Source of the DNA: an uncultured Clostridia bacterium
GTDB taxonomy: Bacteria; Bacillota; Clostridia; Christensenellales; Borkfalkiaceae
Assembly (NCBI GenBank): GCA_947598205.1
Contig: CANQFB010000006.1
Span: 1-64,000 of the forward strand
DNA length: 64,000 nucleotides
Reading direction: 5' to 3'
Part shown: positions 9,962 through 20,046 of the stretch, in pieces
Numbering within the stretch: position 1 is the stretch's first letter
Layout of the letters: every line of letters begins with the position of its first letter
Notes under the pieces: generated by a model
What the model was told of the DNA's origin: nothing
The model's database searches: none
The model's input: only the letters and a program-made list of their open reading frames with translations
Made by a program: the position numbers and the translations under genes

Positions 9962-11101
9962 TTACACCACGCCGTAGGAAGGCCAAGTGCGATTGGATTT
10001 GAACCAATCCGTTTCCTTCAAAATGGTATCGTTGTTGCTCCCCGCAACGGTGACCCCCTCCGCGTTCGACGTGACCGTGATGTCGCCGTTCATCGAAGCA
10101 TACCCGCTCCCCGTGGACATGGTGGTCACATAGATGTTCTTCGTGTACTTCGCAACGCGGTCGATGAAGGCCTGCGAGGGGAAGGTGTTCTCCTTGGTCG
10201 TCGTGTATTCCGTCGAGCCCGCACAACAGCAGACGCACACGTTTTCGGGCGTGATCTTAGAGAGAAGTACTTCGTTTGAGGAGGTCGGACTGCCGTGATG
10301 GCCTCCCTTAAAGAGCTTCACATGGGGAAGATCGTTCTTTTCAACGAGGCTCTTCTCCCCCGCCTCCTCGAGGTCTCCCGTGAAGAGGAAGTTGTTCTCC
10401 CCCTGTTTCAGGAGAAGACAGACGGAGTAGTTGTTCTCGTCGGAAGATTTGTTCTCGTAAAACTTCTGATATAAGATGTCGAAGGAGACGCCCTCCGCAA
10501 GCTCATAGCTGCGCTGTGCGCCATCTGCGTTGTTCCAGCACTGCAAGGCGGTATAATGCACCGCCCCCGCCGTGACCGAAACTTCCTCGTCGCGCAACCG
10601 CTCATAGTCCTTCGAGACCTGCGATGTGGTGTTCTTCATAGCGTAATCGATGATCGTCTTGCATTGGAAGTTTGCAAAGATCCCGTCTGTGCCGCTGCTT
10701 CCGACGAAGGCCGCGATATGGTCCTCGTGGGCGTGGGTCGCGACGACGTATTCCAGAATGCCGTCGGTGCAATATTGTTTTATGAAGGGGACGAGCGTCT
10801 TCGCAGAACCCCGCTTGGAGCCCGCGTCGATGAGCATTTCCGTATCCCCGACTTTGATGAGGATACAATCGCCCGCGTTGCCGTTGCCGAGTTCGGGAAA
10901 ACGGATGGTCAGTTCGCCGCTCTCCTCTTCTGCGGGCTCGTCCTGCGGGCCTTGCGGATCCTTCTCCCCTTGCGAACCTTGCGCGCCCGTTTCGTCCTGC
11001 GGCCCTTGCGGCCCGCTCTCTCCGAAACTGCACGCGGCGATCCCGCATGCGAGACAGATCGCCGAGATGCCCGCGAGCACGGCCAATGTGATCTTCTTCA
11101 T
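9962..11101 (-). CDS. Lipoprotein with metallo-beta-lactamase fold (ComEC/Rec2 C-terminal-like hydrolase)
   Basis: Lipobox AICLACGIAAC; GNGNAGDCILIKVGDTEMLIDAG...VVATHAHEDHIAAF...LFTGDLEEAGE...KGGHHGS motifs. Confidence 0.85.
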   Translation of the reverse strand: MKKITLAVLAGISAICLACGIAACSFGESGPQGPQDETGAQGSQGEKDPQGPQDEPAEEESGELTIRFPELGNGNAGDCILIKVGDTEMLIDAGSKRGSAKTLVPFIKQYCTDGILEYVVATHAHEDHIAAFVGSSGTDGIFANFQCKTIIDYAMKNTTSQVSKDYERLRDEEVSVTAGAVHYTALQCWNNADGAQRSYELAEGVSFDILYQKFYENKSSDENNYSVCLLLKQGENNFLFTGDLEEAGEKSLVEKNDLPHVKLFKGGHHGSPTSSNEVLLSKITPENVCVCCCAGSTEYTTTKENTFPSQAFIDRVAKYTKNIYVTTMSTGSGYASMNGDITVTSNAEGVTVAGSNNDTILKETDWFKSNRTWPSYGVV

Positions 11102-11188
11102 GGAACTTCTCCCGAAAACTGCTTATCTCTATCTCCATTATAACATATTGTGCGGCGAAAGGCAACCGTGCGGGAAAAATCGCCATAC

Positions 11189-11229
11189 AAAAAGGCCGCC
11201 CGTGCCGCTCGGCACAGACGGGCCTTTTT
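11189..11229. terminator. Bidirectional intrinsic terminator
   Basis: aaaaaggccgcccgtgccgctcggcacagacgggccttttt. Confidence 0.8.
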
Positions 11230-11239
11230 GACCGTGAAT

Positions 11240-12253
11240 TTAGCGCTCGTCGCCGTAGGTGTAGCGGTCGGGCACGATCCCGAGATAGGGCAGGGGGTCT
11301 TGGGGTTGCTCGTCGAAGGTGAGCTCGAAGCAGAGATGCGTCTCTTCGCCCTCATAGTTGGGGGCTTCTGCCACCACGCCAATCTTTTGGCCCTGCTTCA
11401 CCGCGTCGCCCTTCTTGAGAGAGGGATCGATGACGAGACAGCGATACCACGATTTCACGTTGCCCTCGTGCTCGATGACGATCATGTCGCCGCCGAGGTT
11501 CGTGATGACCCCCGCCGCCGTCGCAAAAACGGGCGTTCCCGCCTCCGCGATGAAGTCCACGCCGTTGTGGAGATATTCCCACGGAGTGATATTTTCACCG
11601 AAATATTTGGAGATGCCCGAATATTCGACGGGAACGAGATAGGTCCCCGCGGCCTTGCCGCACACCGTGCAGACGCCGCCGTCGAAGGTGTGGGGCTCTC
11701 TGCCGCTCTCCGCATCGTGGCCGCATATGGCCTTGTGGAAATGCCCCTCGGCGTCGGACGACCACTCTGTATCAAAGACATGGTCCCCTTCTTCGAGCTC
11801 TTCCTCCTTCAATGCCCCGCACACCGTGCAGGTGTAGAGGGCGATCCCCTTCTCCCAGCAAGTGGGTTCTTTGACGACGCGGCGAGCCCCGTAGCTGTGG
11901 GGAAGCGCCTCTTCAAACGCCCATTCCGCCTCGCGGCAGAGGGTGCATTGGCGGAAAGAAAGGCCGATGGAATTGCAGGCCTTCTTAAGAATGACCGTCC
12001 ATTCGGGGAAGATGTGTTCGTGATCGGCTTCTCCCCCGGTGACGCCGAGATCGGTGATCTCATGCGCCGCAAGAAGGGCCCCGAGCTCCTGTTCCGTCCC
12101 GCCGTATCCGTTTTCGGCGGCGCGGCAGTAGACTTTAGCGACCGTCCATGTGCGGTCCGCGATATAATGCCCCGTCCCGCATGCGGCAAGCCCGCAGGAA
12201 AGGGCGAGGGCCGCGGCGATCCCGACCGCCGCAAGTGCAAACTTTCTTTTCAT
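11240..12253 (-). CDS. M23-family (LytM-like) peptidase-domain lipoprotein
   Basis: MKRKFALAAVGIAAALALSCGLAAC lipobox; ITPWEYLHNGVDFIAEAGTPVFATAAGVI...HLCFELTF (M23-like); several CxxC motifs in the middle domain. Confidence 0.8.
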   Translation of the reverse strand: MKRKFALAAVGIAAALALSCGLAACGTGHYIADRTWTVAKVYCRAAENGYGGTEQELGALLAAHEITDLGVTGGEADHEHIFPEWTVILKKACNSIGLSFRQCTLCREAEWAFEEALPHSYGARRVVKEPTCWEKGIALYTCTVCGALKEEELEEGDHVFDTEWSSDAEGHFHKAICGHDAESGREPHTFDGGVCTVCGKAAGTYLVPVEYSGISKYFGENITPWEYLHNGVDFIAEAGTPVFATAAGVITNLGGDMIVIEHEGNVKSWYRCLVIDPSLKKGDAVKQGQKIGVVAEAPNYEGEETHLCFELTFDEQPQDPLPYLGIVPDRYTYGDER

Positions 12254-12420
12254 CGAATTTTCCTCCGAAATTTTTGTCTTCACCCAAAAGACGAACGGGC
12301 CCGTCCTTTTACTCACCTGTTTTGAAAAATTTTTTGAAATCTCCCCACTCGCACACGAAAAAGAATGTGTCTTTCCCCTTCGGAAGACGACCTCTTTCCT
12401 CTAAATAGAAACAAAAAATA

Positions 12421-12462
12421 AGACCGCCGATGCAGACATGGTATCCACATCGGCGGTCTGTT
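12421..12462 (-). terminator. Intrinsic terminator with a long loop containing the recurrent ATACCATGTC motif
   Basis: Minus strand: agaccgccgatg-tggataccatgtctg-catcggcggtct followed by tattttttgtttc. Confidence 0.8.
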
Positions 12463-12489
12463 GTGTTCGGGTCTTTTTCAAATACCCGT

Positions 12490-13863
12490 TCAGAGATTTT
12501 CGATGACGTCGCGGGCGACGTGGACGCCGCTTGCCGAGGCATGGGAGAGGGAGTGCGTGATGCCGCTTCCGTCGCCGATAATATAGAGCCCGCGATAGCG
12601 GGAGCAGAGCCGCTCGTCCACTTCCACTTCCATATTATAGAATTTGACTTCCACGCCATAGAGAAGGGTATCGTCGTTGGCTGTGCCCGGGGCGACCTTG
12701 TCGAGGGCGTAGATCATCTCGATGATGCCGTCTAAAATGCGCTTGGGGAGCACGAGGCTCAGATCGCCCGGCGTGGCCTTTAAGGTGGGTGTGACGAAGG
12801 ATTCCTCGATCCTGCCCGTGGTAGAGCGCCGCCCGCGGATGAGGTCGCCGAACCGCTGGACCATCACGCCGCCGCCCAAGAGATTTGAAAGTTTCGCGAT
12901 GGATTCGCCGTATCCGTTGGAATCCTTGAAGGGTTCGGAGAAGTGCTTGGCGACGAGCAGGGCGAAATTGGTATTCGCCGTGTGCTTTGCGGGGTCTTCA
13001 TAGCTATGGCCGTTGACGGTGATGATGCCATTTGTATTTTCGTTGACGACCACCCCGCGCGGGTTCATGCAGAAAGTGCGCACGAGGTCGCCGTATTTTT
13101 GGGTGCGGTAGACGATCTTACTCTCGTAGAGTTCATCCGTCACATGGGAGAAAACCTCGGCGGGAAGCTCGACGCGCACACCGATGTCTACGCGGTTGGA
13201 ACGGGTGGGGATGCCCATCTCCTTGCAGACATGCTCCATCCATTTACTGCCGCTCCGCCCCACGGAGATGATGCAGTTGCGGCACTTATAGGCCTCGCCC
13301 ATGCACTTCACCTCGTACCCGTCTCCGAGAACGGAGAGCGCCTCGACGGCCGTATCGAAGTAAAAATCCACCCTTCCCTTGAGGTCGTGATAGAGGTTGT
13401 TCAGAACGACATAGTTGATATCCGTCCCCAAATGGCGGACGGAGGCGTCGAGAAGGTGCAGATCGTATTTGATGCACTCCGTCTTGAGGGCGGTTCCCGC
13501 CGTCGAATAGAGCTTGGTCCCCTCGCCGCCGTAGCGGAGGTTGATCTCATCGACGTAGCGCATGAGCTCGAGGGCGCGCTTCTTGCCGATATGCTCGTGA
13601 AGAGTGCCGCCGAAATCGTTGGTGATATTATACTTCCCGTCGGAAAAAGCCCCTGCGCCGCCGAAACCGCTCATGATGGAACAGGTCTTGCAGTTGATAC
13701 AGCCCTTGACCTTCTCCCCGTCGATGGGGCATCTGCGGTTTTCGAGGGCGTGCCCCGCCTCGAGGACGGCCACTTTGAGTTCGGGCCGCGCGTGAGAGAT
13801 CTCGTATGCGGAAAAGATCCCCCCGGGACCTGCGCCGATGATGATCACGTCGTAATTTTTCAT
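12490..13863 (-). CDS. NAD(P)/FAD-dependent oxidoreductase (COG2509-type)
   Basis: MKNYDVIIIGAGPGGIFSAYEIS (Rossmann dinucleotide motif); C-terminal YIIGDGSGITHSLSHASASGVHVARD. Confidence 0.85.
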   Translation of the reverse strand: MKNYDVIIIGAGPGGIFSAYEISHARPELKVAVLEAGHALENRRCPIDGEKVKGCINCKTCSIMSGFGGAGAFSDGKYNITNDFGGTLHEHIGKKRALELMRYVDEINLRYGGEGTKLYSTAGTALKTECIKYDLHLLDASVRHLGTDINYVVLNNLYHDLKGRVDFYFDTAVEALSVLGDGYEVKCMGEAYKCRNCIISVGRSGSKWMEHVCKEMGIPTRSNRVDIGVRVELPAEVFSHVTDELYESKIVYRTQKYGDLVRTFCMNPRGVVVNENTNGIITVNGHSYEDPAKHTANTNFALLVAKHFSEPFKDSNGYGESIAKLSNLLGGGVMVQRFGDLIRGRRSTTGRIEESFVTPTLKATPGDLSLVLPKRILDGIIEMIYALDKVAPGTANDDTLLYGVEVKFYNMEVEVDERLCSRYRGLYIIGDGSGITHSLSHASASGVHVARDVIENL

Positions 13864-13998
13864 TGGGACCCTCCGAAAAAGCGGAACTCCCCGCGGGAAG
13901 CGCCGCTTGGATCTTCGCGCCGAACGCCATAGGGCGGCGCACAAGGAAAGAGGTTGCAAACGAGGGCAACCTCTTTTCAAATGCGCTTATACGCATGG

Positions 13999-14083
13999 TG
14001 CCGGTGGTCGGGCTCGAACCGACACGAACTCGCGTTCGAGGGATTTTAAGTCCCTTGCGTCTGCCAATTCCACCACACCGGCA
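13999..14083 (-). tRNA. tRNA-Leu (anticodon TAA); CCA encoded at 13996-13998
   Basis: Minus strand: tgccggtgtggtggaattggcagacgcaagggacttaaaatccctcgaacgcgagttcgtgtcggttcgagcccgaccaccggcacca; class II with variable arm. Confidence 0.92.
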
Positions 14084-14199
14084 TAAGAGGTAGAGTTGTT
14101 ACCGCCCTCTGCCTGCTTTTTCGGGCGACGATAGGGAGTATATCACACCGCGGGGAAAATGTCAAGAAAAAGTTTGCCCCTCGGGAAGGACGATAAAAT

Positions 14200-14530
14200 G
14201 GGGATCTAACCCTTTCCCCAGCTTCGCGGGTACGGTCTCACGCGGGTAGAGCCCCGCGTTCGGTCATCGTTCGCGCCTTCCGATGCGCTCACTCACCGCA
14301 AAACGCCGTACACGGCACACTGTGCCGATGTGCAGAATTGCGTTTTGCGCCCCTAAAATGGACAGCAAAAATAAGGTGATATTTCGACTACTCTGCTTCG
14401 CCTGCGGCTCGTGTCGCCCTTCGGCAAAATAGAACGCGCGGGCGGGGCAACATGACGGGATTTAGAACCCTCCCCCACCTGTCTCACTTCGTTCGCCACC
14501 CTCCCCCTCGCAAGCGAAGGGGAGGGCTAC
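14200..14530. repeat. Composite intergenic repeat region
   Basis: Contains ccgtacacggcacactgtgccgatgtgcagaattgcgttttgcg (inverted copy near 45.46-45.54 kb), aaggtgatatttcgac, and accctcccccacctgtctcacttcgttcgcc. Confidence 0.7.
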
Positions 14531-14544
14531 GCGGATGAAGCGGG

Positions 14545-17500
14545 TCAAGAGAGGGGTTCGACGATGATGCACTCGTAGCCGTAGCTCGTCTTGCCGAGCG
14601 AGATCCGATAGCGCTCGCCCGCCTCCGTCTCCACCGTCACAGAATGGTCCTCGTTGAGCGCCTGCGATATGATCCCGATCTCATTATAATGGTTGTAGAG
14701 ATGCGCGATGGCGATCAGAACTTTCTCTTCTCCCTCAACTTTGAAACGAAGGTCTGCGCTGAACTCGTATTGCTCGTCGGAGACGGTATTTTGTGTAAAC
14801 TCGAGGGCCGTGAACGCAAGCGAGATCTTCCCCTCATTTTGAGTGAGCGTAACGCGGTATATTCCGTCCTTTGTGGAAATATCTATCGAGAGCCCGTCCT
14901 CTGCGATCGTCGAGGAAAGATCCTTTTCATCGACTGGCTTATACCGCTCGCGGAATTCCACGAGCCCCGTGATCTTGCCCCCTTCCACCTTCAGGGTGGT
15001 GACATAGGAGATGGAGAAGAAGTATTGGCTCACGACATAGCCGAGGATCTCGCCCTTGAGGGAGGGAACGTTGCCCTCGCCGAGTGTAAAGGAAAACTGC
15101 AACAGATAGCCGTCCTGCTCATATTTCCACCTGTTTTCTCCCTCGACCTTACTTCCGTAGAAGGTCTTATAGCTCCCGCCGTCTTCCGCGGAGGGGTCGT
15201 CGTTGAACTCCATCTTCTGCACGGTCAGATTGCCCTCTTCATCGACGCGGACGTTTGAACGGTAATGGATGGCGGGATCGGAAGTATCCTCGAGAACATA
15301 TTCCCTGCCGAGATACTCGATACGGATGACGCCGCCCCCGACCGTTCCGCGGTATGCCCGATCTTCGGCGGTGAAAGTGAGCTCGCCGCTGTAGGTGAAG
15401 TTGACGCCCGTCGCCTCGACGCCCTCGTAGTTCACGCCCGTGACATATTTGTTGAGATTGATGCCCCGCATGAGGTTGAGCGTGACGTAGTAGGTGAGTG
15501 CGATCTCCTTGCCGCCATCGTCCGCCGTGGTCAGCGTGACGGGGGAATCGGCGGCGCCGAGCGGCAGGATCTCCTTCCCGCCTACGGGGAGGAAGGGGCT
15601 ATCCTTCGTACATGTTCCGAAGGAGACATACTTTTTCTGCGCTTCGTCGAATGCGTAGAGCCGTGCCGCATCGCCTTCTATATAGTACTCATAGACGGGC
15701 TCGCTGTTCCAACCGTAGTTGATGTAGAGGTTCTTCGTCACCTTGCGATCTTGGAAGAGATAGAGTGCATTTTCGAGGAGATCGTAGAAGGCAACCCCGG
15801 ACATGGTATCCACGTCTTCCGCCACGATAGAGATGGGCATGGGCGAGAAGGCCTCGCCGAACGCCCCGATGGCCGCGTTGAGGGCCTCTAAATCCTTCAC
15901 GAGGACGGCGCTCCCCTCGATGAAGACGCTCTCCTTCCCCTCGCCCTCCGAAATTGCGGCAAAGGCGTCTTCCGCGACGGTAAGCCCCGTAAGGTCGGCC
16001 GCCGCGGCAAGGTCGAGCGTGAGCGGAACAGCCCCTTCCAAAGAGCGGGAGAAGGCCCTCTTCCCGATGCGCTCCACCGCGGCGAATTTGACGCTCGTAA
16101 GGGCGTCGCATCCGAAGAAGGCGCGCGCGGCGACGGTCCTGATCTTGGGAAGATCGACGCGCTCAAGCGATTTGAGACCCTCAAACGCGCTCCTGCCGAT
16201 CTGCTCGATGTCTCCCTCGATCGAGGAGAGAGCGGCCGCCCCGATCAAGGCCCGCGGCTCGATGCGCACGGTCTCGTTGAAATCGACGGCCGTGAGGTTT
16301 TGTGCGCCGTCCAATATGAACGCGCTCGCCCCGATCGTATAAACGCCTTCGGGAATGCGGAAACTCTCCCCCTCGCCGAGGTACAAAAGGAGCGTGTCGC
16401 CGCAGACGATATATTCGCCGCCGTAGCGCAAGTCCGCGCTTCCGTCTCCGAGGCGGAAGCGCAAATCCGCATCCCCTCCTTCGGCGAGGACAAACTCGAG
16501 GGAAAGGCCCTCATCGAGCATCATGACAAAAACACCCCGCCCCATGTCCGCAAGATAGCTTCCGAAAAGACTTTCGCCCTCCTCGGGTATATACATGGCC
16601 CTTCCGCCCTCTTCGAGCGAAAGTTTCGCGCCGCTTCCGAGGCCGTCGGAATAGGTCCTCCCCGCGACGTCGCCGAAATAGTAGAATTTCCCGCCCGAGA
16701 TCTTGCCCCCGCGGGACGCTCCGCCCTGCGCGGCGAAGGTAAATACGCCCGTTTTTTCATCATATTCGGCACTTTTTTCCCTGACCGTTTGATCTTCGCG
16801 GCCGAGATACAGGACGTCCGCCTCGGCCTCGAGCCTGAAGAGGACGTCGCCGCCGCCGAACACGTCTTCATAGCGCGTATATATGGGATCGTAATAGGCG
16901 GAGAGAAGGTTTTCTTCCCCGTCCTTCACGGACATGGGTACCGTCTTTTCGGTATTGAGCGTATAATGCGCGGGGATATTTTCCGATCCGTCGATCGTCG
17001 TCCCGGGAAGGGCATACCCCGTGACCGCGCCCTCTTCGCGGTAGAGATCGAACGCGCCCGTCTCCCCGTTCAGGGCGGCAAAGTCGAGCCGATAGATCTT
17101 CACGGTATAGCGGACCTCCCATGCGGCCGAAAGGGCCGCGCCGTCCGCGGGCATCCGATCGCCCTCGGTAAGAGGTTCGCCGTCCGCCTTCATCCACGCA
17201 TGGAACTTGCAGTTCTTCCTCTCGGGGATCAGCGTCTGCATGAAGGAATAGAGGTCGCTCCCCGCCTTCAGATAAAGGGAAGGCCCGTCTGCGAGCGTCC
17301 CGCCGCCCAGATCGAGCGAGATGGCGGGAAGTTTCTCCCATTTCGCATAATAGGTCCTATCTTCATCGGGCATGACGGATGGCGGCGTCTGCCGCTCTCC
17401 CGCGCCCTCTTCATCGAGGTACCAACCCTCGAAGGAATATCCCTCCCTCGCGGGAGCTTCGGGGGGAAAGACCTTCTCGCCCGCGGCGGCTCTGATCTCG

Positions 17501-17649
17501 ACGGCGGCGGTCTCCTCGCCCGTCTCAAAGCGGAGCGTCCGCAAAGACGGGCTTCCGCAGGCCGCCAAAGCTCCCGCAAGAATGCAGAGGATGAGCATCC
17601 CTGCAAGCGCCGCGATCATTCCGAACGTGTTATGCAAGCCTCTCTTCAT
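14545..17649 (-). CDS. Large BspA-like LRR / InlB-repeat surface lipoprotein
   Basis: MKRGLHNTFGMIAALAGMLILCILAGALAACGS lipobox; GYSFEGWYLDEEG...YYAKWEKL (InlB-like); LRR AFFGCDALTSVKFAAVERIGKRAF. Confidence 0.85.
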   Translation of the reverse strand: MKRGLHNTFGMIAALAGMLILCILAGALAACGSPSLRTLRFETGEETAAVEIRAAAGEKVFPPEAPAREGYSFEGWYLDEEGAGERQTPPSVMPDEDRTYYAKWEKLPAISLDLGGGTLADGPSLYLKAGSDLYSFMQTLIPERKNCKFHAWMKADGEPLTEGDRMPADGAALSAAWEVRYTVKIYRLDFAALNGETGAFDLYREEGAVTGYALPGTTIDGSENIPAHYTLNTEKTVPMSVKDGEENLLSAYYDPIYTRYEDVFGGGDVLFRLEAEADVLYLGREDQTVREKSAEYDEKTGVFTFAAQGGASRGGKISGGKFYYFGDVAGRTYSDGLGSGAKLSLEEGGRAMYIPEEGESLFGSYLADMGRGVFVMMLDEGLSLEFVLAEGGDADLRFRLGDGSADLRYGGEYIVCGDTLLLYLGEGESFRIPEGVYTIGASAFILDGAQNLTAVDFNETVRIEPRALIGAAALSSIEGDIEQIGRSAFEGLKSLERVDLPKIRTVAARAFFGCDALTSVKFAAVERIGKRAFSRSLEGAVPLTLDLAAAADLTGLTVAEDAFAAISEGEGKESVFIEGSAVLVKDLEALNAAIGAFGEAFSPMPISIVAEDVDTMSGVAFYDLLENALYLFQDRKVTKNLYINYGWNSEPVYEYYIEGDAARLYAFDEAQKKYVSFGTCTKDSPFLPVGGKEILPLGAADSPVTLTTADDGGKEIALTYYVTLNLMRGINLNKYVTGVNYEGVEATGVNFTYSGELTFTAEDRAYRGTVGGGVIRIEYLGREYVLEDTSDPAIHYRSNVRVDEEGNLTVQKMEFNDDPSAEDGGSYKTFYGSKVEGENRWKYEQDGYLLQFSFTLGEGNVPSLKGEILGYVVSQYFFSISYVTTLKVEGGKITGLVEFRERYKPVDEKDLSSTIAEDGLSIDISTKDGIYRVTLTQNEGKISLAFTALEFTQNTVSDEQYEFSADLRFKVEGEEKVLIAIAHLYNHYNEIGIISQALNEDHSVTVETEAGERYRISLGKTSYGYECIIVEPLS

Positions 17650-17935
17650 CTTATCTCCCTTCCTTTCCGCCCCCAAGGGGAATTTTTCGGTCGTGCAAGT
17701 CCACTATACCATAAAAGAGTGGGCGGGGCAACAGATTTTTTCCGCATTTTATTGAATGGGAAAAGGCCCGCCTTCCCCCTCGGAAAAGAGATTTTTTTCT
17801 TGCGCGGCACGGATTTGTTTGAAAATGGGCACATTGCGGTATAATAAAGATGAACAAAGGAAGCGGCAGGCATGAGGCGGAACGAGATTCCGCCTTTCCC
17901 ACAGCCTCCCAATCTATTTAAAAGGAGATCACATT

Positions 17936-18349
17936 ATGAAACATGAACTTACGACAAGAAACCAAGGCTACGGTCTTTTCGACGTATTCGACGACTTTTT
18001 CAAACCCATGTTCTTTGAAGAGAGCCGCGACCTTCGCACCGACATCAAGGAGACGGCAACTTCCTACGAGCTCGACTTGGAACTTCCCGGTTACGGCAAG
18101 GATGAGATCAAGGTCTCGCTGGATAGCGGGTATCTCACCGTGAGCGCCGAAAAGAGCCAAAAAGAAGAGGAAGGGAAGAAATATCTTCGGAGAGAGATCC
18201 GCGAGAGCACTTCGAGGAGCTATTATGTGGGCTCGGAGATCACCCGCGACGAGATCAAGGCGAAATATGCGAACGGCATTCTGAGCCTCACCGTCCCCAA
18301 GGCCCAGCCGAAGAAGGCCGAGGAAAACAAGTTCATCGCCATCGAATGA
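17936..18349 (+). CDS. Hsp20/alpha-crystallin family small heat-shock protein
   Basis: MKHELTTRNQGYGLFDVFDDFFKP...ELDLELPGYGKDEIKVSLDSGYLTVSAEK...YANGILSLTVPK; RBS aaaggag. Confidence 0.93.
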   Translation: MKHELTTRNQGYGLFDVFDDFFKPMFFEESRDLRTDIKETATSYELDLELPGYGKDEIKVSLDSGYLTVSAEKSQKEEEGKKYLRREIRESTSRSYYVGSEITRDEIKAKYANGILSLTVPKAQPKKAEENKFIAIE

Positions 18350-18391
18350 CGCGACCCGTTTCAACCGCCCCTCACGGGCGGTAAAGCGCGC

Positions 18392-18423
18392 AAAAAAGCC
18401 CGACCGATTCGGTCGGGCTTTTT
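18392..18423. terminator. Intrinsic terminator
   Basis: aaaaaagcccgaccgattcggtcgggctttttt. Confidence 0.88.
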
Positions 18424-18431
18424 CGTTTGGA

Positions 18432-18502
18432 GGCGCCACCCGGATTTGAACCGGGGAGTCAGGGTTTTGCAGACCCTTGCCTTACCTCTTGGCTATGGCG
18501 CC
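18432..18502 (-). tRNA. tRNA-Cys (GCA)
   Basis: ggcgccatagccaagaggtaaggcaagggtctgcaaaaccctgactccccggttcaaatccgggtggcgcc on minus strand. Confidence 0.93.
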
Positions 18503-18532
18503 GTATAAAAAACAGTGCGGAGCTGTGTTTGG

Positions 18533-18604
18533 AGCGGGAAACGAGATTTGAACCCGCGACATCCACCTTGGCAAGGTGGCGCTCTACCACTGAGCTATTC
18601 CCGC
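18533..18604 (-). tRNA. tRNA-Gly (GCC)
   Basis: gcgggaatagctcagtggtagagcgccaccttgccaaggtggatgtcgcgggttcaaatctcgtttcccgct on minus strand. Confidence 0.93.
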
Positions 18605-18629
18605 ATATGAGCTTTCCGCACTGTATTGG

Positions 18630-18702
18630 TGGAAGTTATAGGGATCGAACCTATGACCCCCTGCTTGTAAGGCAGGTGCTCTCCCGGCTGAGCTAAACTT
18701 CC
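18630..18702 (-). tRNA. tRNA-Val (TAC); CCA encoded at 18627-18629
   Basis: ggaagtttagctcagccgggagagcacctgccttacaagcagggggtcataggttcgatccctataacttccacca on minus strand. Confidence 0.93.
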
Positions 18703-18826
18703 GATTGCTCGTTTATCATACCACAATCCCGCCTTCATTGCAAGCGTTTTTTCTCATGATTGAAAATTTTTTTGCAAAAAATCTTTCCGCCCCCTCTTTC
18801 GCCCGCCTCGGGCTTTGAAGAAAACC

Positions 18827-19354
18827 TCACTTTTCGAGTAGCTTTAATGCCCTTTTCAGAACGGGAACTTCCCTGTTTGCGATGAGCCGCCCCAGCGCAG
18901 AGACCCTTCCCCTCTCGTATTCCGCGGCCGCCTCTTCGGGGGTGAGGCGAAGCGTGGAGAGATGAAAGCACTTTTCTTCGTCCTCGGTGAGTTTTTTTTC
19001 GCCGAAGGAGAGCGCCCTGCACAAAAAATACGTCGTAAGATTGCGCCGATGGATGAGGTTGTAAAAGTCGCGGACGACGCCGATCTTTTGAGCGATTTCG
19101 ACCTCTATGCCGAGCTCTTCGCGAAGTTCTCTTATGAGCGCCTCTTCGAGGGATTCCCCCGCCTCAACGCCGCCGCCCGAGGTCTCGATGAGCGTGCATT
19201 TACCGAAGATGTCGTCGCGCACCGCCCTTACAAAGTAAAGGTATCCTTCGTCGTCGAAGACGATCCCCCGCACGATCGCGCGGTCATGGTCTGTATATTC
19301 AAATGGCCATTCTCTATCCTCGAGATCGAGGCTGAAAAATTCCCCATCCGGCAT
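18827..19354 (-). CDS. NUDIX hydrolase
   Basis: GGGVEAGESLEEALIRELREELGIEVE matches the Nudix box. Confidence 0.88.
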   Translation of the reverse strand: MPDGEFFSLDLEDREWPFEYTDHDRAIVRGIVFDDEGYLYFVRAVRDDIFGKCTLIETSGGGVEAGESLEEALIRELREELGIEVEIAQKIGVVRDFYNLIHRRNLTTYFLCRALSFGEKKLTEDEEKCFHLSTLRLTPEEAAAEYERGRVSALGRLIANREVPVLKRALKLLEK

Positions 19355-19410
19355 AACTTCCCCCCAAAGAAAAGGCCGCACCCTTTCCGATGTGCGGCCC
19401 CATTGTTCTT

Positions 19411-19677
19411 TTAATAGACGCTGACTTGTTTCTTATCTCTGCCAAGGCGCTCGAATTTGACGACCCCGTCTTTGAGGGCGAAGAGCGTATCGTCTCCGCC
19501 GATGCCGACGTTGTTGCCCGGGTGGATCTTCGTTCCCCTCTGGCGGACGATGATGCTGCCCGCGAGGACTTCCTGCCCGTCCTGACGCTTGACACCGAGG
19601 CGCTTTGCGTTCGAGTCTCTGCCGTTGTGGGAGGAACCGGTACCCTTTTTATGCGCGAATAATCTGATAAAAATCAT
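19411..19677 (-). CDS. rpmA: 50S ribosomal protein L27
   Basis: [68 protein letters not shown]. Confidence 0.96.
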   Translation of the reverse strand: MIFIRLFAHKKGTGSSHNGRDSNAKRLGVKRQDGQEVLAGSIIVRQRGTKIHPGNNVGIGGDDTLFALKDGVVKFERLGRDKKQVSVY

Positions 19678-19740
19678 GATTTCTTCTCCTTATTTTGATC
19701 GTTCGGAGGAACTTCCCCCATGCCATACTTCAGGCAACTA

Positions 19741-20046
19741 TCAGCCTACGATTTTCTCGATCTTCACAGCGGTGAACGGCTGGCGGTGGCCTTGCTTCTT
19801 GCGCTCGTTCTTCTTGGACTTGTACTTGAAGACGATGATCTTCTTGAACTTATCCTGCGCTTCCACTTTGCCCGTGACTTTGGCAGATTTCGCTTCCTCG
19901 CCCACTTTGACGGTCTCGCCGTCCGCGAGCATCACGACGTTGAAGGTCACTTCTTCGCCAACTTCGGCCTTGAGCTTTTCCACCTTCACAACATCGCCTT
20001 CGGAAACTTTATACTGCTTTCCGCCGTTCTCGATGATTGCGTACAT
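19741..20046 (-). CDS. rplU: 50S ribosomal protein L21
   Basis: [36 protein letters not shown]...[44 protein letters not shown]. Confidence 0.97.
   Translation of the reverse strand: MYAIIENGGKQYKVSEGDVVKVEKLKAEVGEEVTFNVVMLADGETVKVGEEAKSAKVTGKVEAQDKFKKIIVFKYKSKKNERKKQGHRQPFTAVKIEKIVG

Noticed and set aside
16300-17844. 514-aa plus-strand ORF
   Set aside because: Antisense to the LRR lipoprotein gene.
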